A stretch of DNA of 6,063 nucleotides from CAYGZL01 sp964354345 (lineage in GTDB: Bacteria; Chloroflexota; Anaerolineae; Anaerolineales; UBA4823). Positions 1 through 5,022 of this stretch are shown in pieces. The translations under genes were made by a program, and so were the position numbers. Positions within the stretch are counted from its first letter, which is position 1, and every line of letters begins with the position of its first letter. The stretch lies in assembly GCA_964354345.1 (NCBI GenBank), contig CAYGZL010000143.1, positions 1-6,063 of the forward strand. Reading direction: 5' to 3'. Under the pieces are notes generated by a model that was given only the letters and a program-made list of their open reading frames with translations, was not told the DNA's origin and did not search any database.

Positions 1-999
1 GGCGCGGACCTTGCTATTGGCCCAGCGGTAATGGTTGGCGGTATTCGCCAGCACGTACTCCAAGAGGCTGTTCTTGCCCTGCCAGGTGTAACGTCCCGGC
101 TCAAATAGATCACTTTCCGGGATACCCTCGATCACCTGGCGCGCCTGGAGATAGGAACTGGCAAACCATTCTTGCACTTCCGTTAGGCTGCGCAGCCTGT
201 GCCGCTGGTAAATCTGCTCGTTGAGCTGATTCATCTCGCGCCAGGTGAACCCTGGCGCTGGCAGCTGCGGCGTTTCACCGCGCAGCCCCGCCTGGTACCA
301 GCCCAGGAAAAGCTGCTCCCAGGCCGCCAGGTGGGCCAGAATGTCCTTCACCGACCACTGCCCGATCACGCCTGGTTGGATCATCTGGGACGAATCCAGG
401 CGGGCCAGGATTTTCTCCAGCCTGCGGCGCTCGCTTCCGATCCTTTCCAGGAGTAGCGCCTTATTCATCTGCTGCCCGCTGTGCGCCTTCTGCCAGCGGC
501 GGATCTGCTGCTTGGCCCAGTCATAGCGCCGGCAGGTCGCTTCGAGCAATTCATCCACCAGCGGATTCGGCTTCGGAGCATACAGCGCTTCTTCTGGCAA
601 ACCGACTACATAAGACAGGATTTCCTGGTACGAGGTGCGGTACTGCTGGAGGAATACTGGCAGCGGCTGCGCTTCCGGTGCGCCCACCAGTCCGCCGAGT
701 GCCCCGGCCATGCTCGCCAATCCAGCCATCGAAATACCGCCTGGACCGAGGATACCTGCCATGCGCGAGTGCAGGAAAGCCTGTTCCGTAGAACGCACCT
801 GGGATAGCACCTGGTAAAGTGACCAGCTCCCCACTATGCCTGGGGCGTTCGTTTCCTCTTCGCTGAACTTGAACCGTTCGCTGGCAACAAACTCGCCGGA
901 GGCATCTTTCTCAAAAAAGAACAGGTAGCGGTCCAGTTGGCGGCGCGAAACCTGGATTGCTTCGATGAGCTGATGTTTGTCAGCGATGGGTACAGGCAT
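1..999 (-). CDS. Tandem DinB/ClbS-like four-helix-bundle protein (3' end beyond window)
   Basis: The reading frame is open for 333 codons from ATG at 999 and leaves the window without a stop, so the C-terminus is missing. The C-terminal half (about 178-333) looks like the ClbS/DfsB (DUF1706) branch of the DinB superfamily: GQWSVKDILAHLAAWE at 213-228 and ANHYRWANSKVRA at 321-333. The family includes ClbS, the colibactin self-resistance protein, and thiol-dependent DinB transferases. The N-terminal half repeats the plan (GSWSLYQVLSQVRSTE at 57-72, CRRYDWAKQQIRRW at 156-169), but the histidines at 223 and 323 correspond to Gln67 and Arg158, so that module is probably catalytically inert. A Gly/Ala-rich insert lies at 81-107. 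AGGAAA at 1011-1006 is a good ribosome site six bases before the ATG. The start overlaps the preceding DinB gene by 20 bases, implying translational coupling. The substrate is unknown; cytoplasmic location is inferred from the absence of signal or membrane segments. Confidence 0.82.
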   Translation of the reverse strand, partial: MPVPIADKHQLIEAIQVSRRQLDRYLFFFEKDASGEFVASERFKFSEEETNAPGIVGSWSLYQVLSQVRSTEQAFLHSRMAGILGPGGISMAGLASMAGALGGLVGAPEAQPLPVFLQQYRTSYQEILSYVVGLPEEALYAPKPNPLVDELLEATCRRYDWAKQQIRRWQKAHSGQQMNKALLLERIGSERRRLEKILARLDSSQMIQPGVIGQWSVKDILAHLAAWEQLFLGWYQAGLRGETPQLPAPGFTWREMNQLNEQIYQRHRLRSLTEVQEWFASSYLQARQVIEGIPESDLFEPGRYTWQGKNSLLEYVLANTANHYRWANSKVRA

Positions 1000-1678
1000 A
1001 TAAGATTTCCTGAATATGATGCGTGTGCTCGCGCTCATGTTCCAGATAACGGCGGAAAACTTTGCGCGCCAACCACAGCTCACCAGATTGATCGGCTTTT
1101 ACCAGGCTGAGCTCAACTTCATTGAAGACAGCCAATCGCCCCAAAGCCAGCGCCCGCACCGCTTCCAGACGGGACCAGACCGAGCGGTTGGGCTTGAATT
1201 GGGGCAGGGATGATGGATCAAGAATGCGCGTCAGGTACCAGCGCTCGGAAGCAGCCACGTGGCGCAGCACTTCCAGGATCGACCAGGAGCCAGGGGCAGG
1301 CGGCCAGGAAAGCACGGTCTCGGGCAGGTTCTGCGCCAACTCCAACAGCTCGCTGCGAGAACAGGCCATCAAATCAAGAAAACCGGGAATTTCGTTGGAC
1401 ATGACAGGTAGGCGCTCCGCCTCGAAGAAGCCGATCAGGTTGCCATCGCGGGCTGTGGAAGCATGCTGCTGTACTAAACGCGGTAGAATGGCATCATCCT
1501 GTGGCGGCGCTGGCCTGCCATATTTGCGCAGCCAGGCCAGGTGCCAGGTTATGGACTCGACAGCCCGCTCCATGGCTGCCTCTGGGCTGTCTGCCAGCCA
1601 GTTGCAGCCCGGCCAGCCTGGAACATGGGCATGTGTGCGGCCGGTGCGCTTCACCTGGAGATAAATGCCATAGATCAT
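980..1678 (-). CDS. HicB-like domain fused to DinB-superfamily domain
   Basis: This 232-residue protein has two parts. Residues 1-57 resemble the HicB antitoxin-like fold: a beta start (MIYGIYLQV), VPGWPGC at 19-25, then ADSPEAAMERAVESI at 29-43 and a helix ending in RKYGRP, matching the HicB pattern PGxPGC...A-S-EEA...A...L..G..P. Residues about 97-230 form a DinB-like four-helix bundle with PGSWSILEVLRHVAASE at 129-145 and YLEHEREHTHHIQEIL at 211-226. His140, His214 and His218 fit the DinB metal triad, so this domain may be active, for example as a metal- and thiol-dependent transferase or hydrolase; the substrate cannot be told. There is no HicA-type toxin in the window, so an antitoxin role is not supported. 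GGAG at 1686-1683 precedes the ATG by four bases. The gene starts 15 bases after the PPOX gene and overlaps the next DinB/ClbS gene by 20 bases. Confidence 0.85.
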   Translation of the reverse strand: MIYGIYLQVKRTGRTHAHVPGWPGCNWLADSPEAAMERAVESITWHLAWLRKYGRPAPPQDDAILPRLVQQHASTARDGNLIGFFEAERLPVMSNEIPGFLDLMACSRSELLELAQNLPETVLSWPPAPGSWSILEVLRHVAASERWYLTRILDPSSLPQFKPNRSVWSRLEAVRALALGRLAVFNEVELSLVKADQSGELWLARKVFRRYLEHEREHTHHIQEILYACTHR

Positions 1679-1693
1679 TTTGCTCCATTACTT

Positions 1694-2146
1694 TCACTTC
1701 TGGGGTGGTTCCAATTTGGAGTAATCCACAGTGAGCCACCGCTCGGGCTTCACGCGTACCAAAATATCCTCTGCAACACCAGCCGCGCCACCGATGCTCG
1801 CCAGGTAATTTTCACCCATTTCTGCGCCAAAGTAACGCAAAGCCATCGGGCGCACATCCCGCTCGAACTGCACCGGATCGATGGTGATTGGGCCCTCGAT
1901 GCTCACATATTTATAGGGCGGACGGGGGTCCTGAACGCAAACGCTGATCCGTCTCGCGGCCTGCAACAGCCGGGCTTTGTTGGTTTTCTTTCCAGTCCAA
2001 ATGCGAAGATCCCCTCCTGGCTCGTAGAGGTACCAGACCGGTACTGTCAGCGGGCCACGTCCAGGTTCTGGTATGCTGATCACTGCAATCCAGGGTTGTG
2101 ACAGAAAAGTTTCTCGTTCATTCACACTCATTACAGTAGCAGTCAT
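1694..2146 (-). CDS. PPOX / FDOR-class split-barrel protein (flavin or F420 dependent)
   Basis: This is a 150-residue protein of the pyridoxamine-5'-phosphate-oxidase-like split-barrel superfamily. Visible signatures are FLSQPWIAVISI (14-25) and the strand with VPVWYLYEPGGDLRIWTG (35-52), followed by KTNKARLLQAARRISVCVQD (54-73), where a basic stretch normally contacts the cofactor phosphates. YVSIEGPITI (80-89) comes next, and the tail contains RVKPERWLTVDYSK. Members are small homodimeric flavin- or F420-binding reductases or oxidases, and some bind heme; the sequence does not let me choose between FMN and F420, and the true pyridoxine oxidase PdxH is unlikely at this length. The start ATG directly follows the TAG of the acetyltransferase gene, with AAGGA at 2159-2155 as ribosome site inside that gene's end. 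A second in-frame ATG six codons in is an alternative. Context suggests redox processing of a small molecule in a detoxification-like operon. Confidence 0.85.
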   Translation of the reverse strand: MTATVMSVNERETFLSQPWIAVISIPEPGRGPLTVPVWYLYEPGGDLRIWTGKKTNKARLLQAARRISVCVQDPRPPYKYVSIEGPITIDPVQFERDVRPMALRYFGAEMGENYLASIGGAAGVAEDILVRVKPERWLTVDYSKLEPPQK

Positions 2147-2770
2147 CTATTCTTTCCTTTCTTGAGATATCAGCGAAGGCTCAATTTCGCCGATAAAATA
2201 TCGCATGACCGGCCTGCGATCTGAGCGGCGGGCAGCCACCCGGAACCCGGCGCGCTCGAAGGTTGACTCGCTGCCCATGAACCGTTCATATGGCAGCAGT
2301 TTGGTAATCTCGGTGCGCAGCGGGTAGGCTTCGATGATCTTCGCTCCCCGCTCTCTGGCGTATTGGATGGCGGCCTGGATCAACAAGCCCGTCAGGCACC
2401 GGCGGCGATTGGGTTTAGAGATAAAGAAGCAGACGATGGCCCAGACCGGCAGGTCATCAATCCGTTTCAGAGTTGGTGAACGATCCAACACAGCAAACTC
2501 CTCACGCGGGGCAATGGAACACCAGCCCATCGGCTGCCCATCCTGGTAAGCCAGGATTCCGGGTATATTCCCAGCATCGACGATTTTCTTGAAGGCCAGT
2601 TTATTGCCCTCGCCAAACTGGCGCTGGCAGTCCGCGCGTTTGATGCGCCAGTACATGCACCAGCAGCCCTTCTGCGGGCCATGCTCCTCGAAAAGCTGCA
2701 CAAAATCCGCCCACTCGGCAGCGGTGAGGGGTTTGAAGCTCAGTTGCTCCATAAGCAATTTTTCAGTCAT
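2147..2770 (-). CDS. GNAT family N-acetyltransferase
   Basis: This 207-residue protein fits the Gcn5-related N-acetyltransferase fold, which transfers an acetyl group from acetyl-CoA to an amine. It belongs to the subgroup carrying the GCWCMYWR signature, here at 35-42, and ILAYQDGQPMGWCSIAPREEF (72-92) is the typical central strand pair. VWAIVCFFI (109-117) followed by the RRRCLTGLLIQAAI helix start (122-135) forms the acetyl-CoA pyrophosphate loop, then ARERGAKIIEAYPL, and a late STFERAGFRVAARR matches the usual C-terminal GF motif. Oddly, the loop normally reads RxxGxG/A, but the first glycine is Cys125 (codon TGC), so CoA binding may be altered. Substrate is unknown. The ATG overlaps the RDD gene's TGA as ATGA, with GAGG at 2784-2781 ten bases upstream; an alternative ATG lies six codons inside. 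Confidence 0.88.
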   Translation of the reverse strand: MTEKLLMEQLSFKPLTAAEWADFVQLFEEHGPQKGCWCMYWRIKRADCQRQFGEGNKLAFKKIVDAGNIPGILAYQDGQPMGWCSIAPREEFAVLDRSPTLKRIDDLPVWAIVCFFISKPNRRRCLTGLLIQAAIQYARERGAKIIEAYPLRTEITKLLPYERFMGSESTFERAGFRVAARRSDRRPVMRYFIGEIEPSLISQERKE

Positions 2771-3333
2771 TTGCGCCGTTCCTCTGCTTTTTTAATGACC
2801 ACCGTGCTTGCAACCAGGTCATGGACGCTCTGCCGGCGCCGGTTGATGAACATCATACCAAAATAAATTCCGATCAGCAGATAGACTACGATCAATCCAA
2901 CCCGCAATCCAGGGGATGGATCCCACCACATTGGAACAGGAATAAGTAAAGTCACGTGGGTCAATTCCCAGGGCAACAGTTTGAGTGCAGTGCGCAGCAG
3001 CGCTCGCCAAAATCCAATCCGACTGCCAGTTACGTGAGCAATCTGCAGATGAAAAAGGCGCTTGCCAAAAGTAGCCTGGCGAGCGGATTGCTCACTGATT
3101 GCGAAGTAAAGCCAGGCAGGCAGCGAGATGCTGAGTAAAACCCACAGCTCAATTTGAATCCCATCGCGAAAAAGTGCATATGGAAATCCCTGTCCTAAAA
3201 TCCAGATCATTGTTTGTATCGCGATCAAAATGCAAAATAGCAGCGCATAATCGAGCAAATATGCTGCAATGCGCTGCCAGGGGCTGGCATAGATAATACC
3301 TGCTTGAGCAGTGTTCTCCTGTATCTCTGTCAT
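2767..3333 (-). CDS. RDD family integral membrane protein
   Basis: This 188-residue protein has RDD-family features: SPWQRIAAYLLDYALLF (17-33) with Arg21 and Asp28 at the first membrane helix, a conserved-type turn QATFGKRLFHLQIA (86-99) after the second helix, FWRALLRTALKLLPWE (108-123), and the terminal QSVHDLVASTVVIKK (168-182) with the HD pair. I see membrane segments near 23-46, 62-79 and 142-162, and a less certain one near 119-136. RDD proteins are inner-membrane proteins of mostly unknown function, sometimes linked to ion exchange or stress. An in-frame TGA two codons upstream fixes the start at or after this ATG. No Shine-Dalgarno precedes it, while a GATAAT box ends six bases before, which points to a leaderless transcript. 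It heads the acetyltransferase-PPOX-DinB unit and overlaps the next gene by four bases. Confidence 0.87.
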   Translation of the reverse strand: MTEIQENTAQAGIIYASPWQRIAAYLLDYALLFCILIAIQTMIWILGQGFPYALFRDGIQIELWVLLSISLPAWLYFAISEQSARQATFGKRLFHLQIAHVTGSRIGFWRALLRTALKLLPWELTHVTLLIPVPMWWDPSPGLRVGLIVVYLLIGIYFGMMFINRRRQSVHDLVASTVVIKKAEERRK

Positions 3334-3339
3334 GTATCA

Positions 3340-3345
3340 ATTATC
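3340..3345 (-). promoter_or_regulatory. Putative -10 box of a leaderless promoter for the RDD gene
   Basis: On the minus strand this reads GATAAT, one mismatch from TATAAT, followed by TGATAC and then the RDD ATG. The spacing puts a transcription start on or next to the A of ATG. No convincing -35 hexamer is present at 16-18 bases, so an activator-dependent promoter would be needed. This is inferred from sequence only. Confidence 0.35.
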
Positions 3346-3368
3346 GCGTAAGAATAGTCAGAGCGATA
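3342..3368. repeat. Inverted repeat over the putative -35/-10 region
   Basis: The arms TATCGC (3342-3347) and GCGATA (3363-3368) are perfect inverted copies separated by 15 bases. The proximal arm overlaps the -10-like box and the distal arm sits where a -35 would be, as expected for a regulator binding the promoter. Six-base arms can arise by chance. Confidence 0.35.
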
Positions 3369-3370
3369 CC

Positions 3371-3383
3371 ATGATCCGATCAT
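3371..3383. repeat. Compact palindrome ATGATC-C-GATCAT, possible operator
   Basis: This is a 13-base perfect palindrome around one central base. Its centre lies about 44 bases upstream of the RDD ATG, close to where activators bind relative to a start site if the transcript is leaderless. No regulator gene is in the window to pair with it. Confidence 0.35.
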
Positions 3384-3409
3384 TTCTCATTACCCTGTTC
3401 CAGCGCCTG

Positions 3410-3427
3410 TTATCCATTCGCGGATAA
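3410..3427. repeat. Inverted repeat TTATCC-N6-GGATAA just after the cupin stop
   Basis: Perfect six-base arms flank a six-base spacer, starting one base after the cupin TGA. It could be a weak transcript hairpin or a dimeric protein site. It is AT-rich in the arms and is not followed by a T-run, so I do not call it a terminator. Confidence 0.35.
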
Positions 3428-3428
3428 G

Positions 3429-4196
3429 TCAGCCTTCAAGCAAGGTTTTATCACCTCGTCCGCCGGGGACGCGCACGAACAGGATATCCACGGGGCCGGG
3501 GCCGCCGATGACTTTGTGGACCGCGCCAGGCCGCACCCCCAATATCTGGCCTGCGTTGACAGATATTGTTGAACCATCCACCTCAAAGGTCAGGCTGCCA
3601 TTCAAAACGAAATAATATTCTTCGCGCAGCCTGTGAACATGCAATCTTTCATGGCGCCATTCCAGGGCAGGCTCAACGCCCCAAACGCAGGTGAAATCGA
3701 GCAAAGGAGAATAATTCGCATGGGTGGATGGCAAACATGCCCCCAGGAGGTAATCCTCATGTGGATCTCGCAAATTGATGCGAACGATCCCGTTCTGGAT
3801 ATCCTCTGAATTCAAGGGTGATCCAAGATAGTCAAGGCTAACTTTATCCGCCCTGTTCCCAGGAATACGAATGAGAAAACTGGAAATCGGCGCCTGCCCG
3901 CCAACTACTTGATGGGGCACATTGGCTCGGACACCCACCAATTGGTAGGTATCAACGGAGACGGGACAGCCATGAACCAGCAGATCCAGGCGGCCTTGCA
4001 GGACAATAAAGTATTCTTCGCTGCCGGTATGCAGATGGGGCGTATCATCACGCCAGATGTAATCCTGGCGGTTGAAACCTACATCCAGCAAAGGTGAATA
4101 AGCCGGCTCGGATTCAGCTACCCTGCTGCCGATCACATAGCCGTGGCGCGGTTGATTACCCAGGTCCAACACAAAAAAAGAGTTACGAGGAGCCAA
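3429..4196 (-). CDS. Tandem cupin (bicupin) protein
   Basis: From the chosen TTG start the protein has 255 residues and consists of two cupin domains made by internal duplication. Domain 1 has HLHTGSEEY (54-62) and VPHQVVGG (93-100); domain 2 has HVHRLREEY (186-194) and VHKVIGG (226-232). Each keeps two His, a Glu and a later His (54/56/60/95 and 186/188/192/227, a constant offset of 132), so both barrels can probably bind a metal. YSPLLD appears in both halves (33-38, 162-167). It may be a dioxygenase, isomerase or ligand-binding protein; the substrate is not evident. GGAGAGGA at 4208-4201, four bases before the TTG, and the match between the start and the first repeat unit favour this start. 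Longer versions from 4271 (TTG) or 4268/4262 (ATG) overlap the methyltransferase gene, lack a ribosome site and add residues that match nothing. Confidence 0.83.
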   Translation of the reverse strand: MAPRNSFFVLDLGNQPRHGYVIGSRVAESEPAYSPLLDVGFNRQDYIWRDDTPHLHTGSEEYFIVLQGRLDLLVHGCPVSVDTYQLVGVRANVPHQVVGGQAPISSFLIRIPGNRADKVSLDYLGSPLNSEDIQNGIVRINLRDPHEDYLLGACLPSTHANYSPLLDFTCVWGVEPALEWRHERLHVHRLREEYYFVLNGSLTFEVDGSTISVNAGQILGVRPGAVHKVIGGPGPVDILFVRVPGGRGDKTLLEG

Positions 4197-4200
4197 TCGA

Positions 4201-4208
4201 TCCTCTCC
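4201..4208 (-). promoter_or_regulatory. Ribosome binding site deciding a TTG start of the cupin gene
   Basis: The minus strand reads GGAGAGGA within the 22-base gap between the methyltransferase stop and the TTG at 4196. Spacing to the TTG is four bases (five from GGAGAGG). None of the upstream ATG candidates has a comparable site. Confidence 0.6.
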
Positions 4209-4218
4209 CAGATTGGAG

Positions 4219-5022
4219 TCATCGCTTGCGTGCACGGAACAGCAATACGCCTCCCCTCGCATCCGCATCAAAGAAGTCGAAACCCGCCTGATCCAACAAA
4301 CCGGGCAGCGTGTTTATGTCAAAAATAGTCATTCGCCCACGGGCGCGGATACGCTTGCGCGCCCATTCATATTTTAAGATGCCGCGATCACTCCAGGCAA
4401 AGGTGACAACGACCAGCGAAGCTCCGGGTATCAGCGTGCGATTGATTTCGGTCAATGCCTTAAGCGTATCCGGAAAAAGGTGCAGGCAGCCGCTGGCGAT
4501 CCCGGCTGCAAACACACCACTGCCAAACGGCAGGATTTCCACATCGGCCCGAGCAAAATTCATCCCGCTGAGACCTTCCCGCTTGACCACCCCCAATCCC
4601 ACGGACAGCATGTTCTGGGAAATATCGATCCCGTAGACAGTCCGTCCATCGCCAGCTACCCTGCGGCCATACGTGCCAGGCCCGGTAGCCACATCGAGCA
4701 CCAATCCCTTGATTGGAGTAATTTTCTGGCGCACATAAGCCAGAATCTGGTCGAAAGAAAGCACTCCCAGTCCGGCATACAGGCTGAGTACGAGCGGATA
4801 CCAGAGCGGCGTTTCATACAGGCGCGCCCACCGGCCAAGCTTGTCGATGTCGCGCAGGAACGGGTTTTTGCTCTCTTCCGGCCGGACCAGCAAAAAGTCC
4901 GGGATGCCGTTCACGATGGAGTAATCTCGCCCGCAGGCAGTACAACGAAGATGATCTGCCCCTTCTTGTAACACCCCTTTGCATTTAGGACAAACATAAA
5001 GGTGGAAGGAAATATCATTCAT
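4219..5022 (-). CDS. SAM-dependent methyltransferase with N-terminal Trm112-like zinc ribbon
   Basis: This 267-residue protein starts with a zinc ribbon, CPKC at 11-14 and CTAC at 27-30, followed by the typical YSIVNGIPDFL (34-44). A linker with hydrophobic helices (about 70-100) leads into a class I methyltransferase domain. Motif I is VLDVATGPG (108-116), GIDIS with Asp133 ends the second strand and should bind the SAM ribose, RADVEILPF (158-166) contacts adenine, and the later LKALTEINRTLIPGASLVVV is the usual UbiE-like segment. Such proteins methylate small molecules such as quinones or other metabolites; the layout also recalls the rRNA methyltransferase RlmA, so the substrate stays open. 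The ATG overlaps the toroid gene stop as ATGA, with AAGGTG about four bases before it. It is followed by the cupin gene after 22 bases, suggesting one transcript. Confidence 0.9.
   Translation of the reverse strand: MNDISFHLYVCPKCKGVLQEGADHLRCTACGRDYSIVNGIPDFLLVRPEESKNPFLRDIDKLGRWARLYETPLWYPLVLSLYAGLGVLSFDQILAYVRQKITPIKGLVLDVATGPGTYGRRVAGDGRTVYGIDISQNMLSVGLGVVKREGLSGMNFARADVEILPFGSGVFAAGIASGCLHLFPDTLKALTEINRTLIPGASLVVVTFAWSDRGILKYEWARKRIRARGRMTIFDINTLPGLLDQAGFDFFDADARGGVLLFRARKR

Larger units (their letters stand above)
3334..3428 (-). promoter_or_regulatory. Intergenic regulatory region between the two gene units
   Basis: This 95-base stretch is the only sizeable gap between genes in the window; every other junction is an overlap, an abutment or at most 22 bases. 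It holds three perfect inverted repeats and a -10-like GATAAT just before the RDD start. There is no hairpin followed by a T-run, so the upstream transcript may read through. Confidence 0.5.

Noticed and set aside
121..480. Frequent CCAGG/CCTGG pentamers
   Set aside because: They are explained by heavy CTG and CAG codon use in the coding frame; no regular spacing suggests a repeat array.
199..817. Several overlapping plus-strand frames at the left end
   Set aside because: All fall opposite the continuous 333-codon DinB/ClbS frame, which has a start, ribosome site and family motifs.
1122..1664. Long plus-strand open frame of 180 codons
   Set aside because: It lies opposite the HicB-DinB gene, its product is low-complexity and Arg/Ser/Gln-rich with no family resemblance, and it has no ribosome site.
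980..1678. HicAB toxin-antitoxin system
   Set aside because: Only a HicB-like fold is present as part of a DinB fusion; no small HicA-like gene is found on either strand nearby.
1541..2101. Plus-strand open frame of 186 codons
   Set aside because: It is antisense to the PPOX and HicB-DinB genes, which have clear family motifs; the plus-strand product shows none.
3410..3427. Rho-independent terminator after the cupin gene
   Set aside because: The stem is short and AT-rich and the following bases (CAGGCGC) are not a T-run.
4480..4971. Plus-strand open frame of 163 codons
   Set aside because: It mirrors the methyltransferase gene and lacks recognisable domains or a ribosome site.
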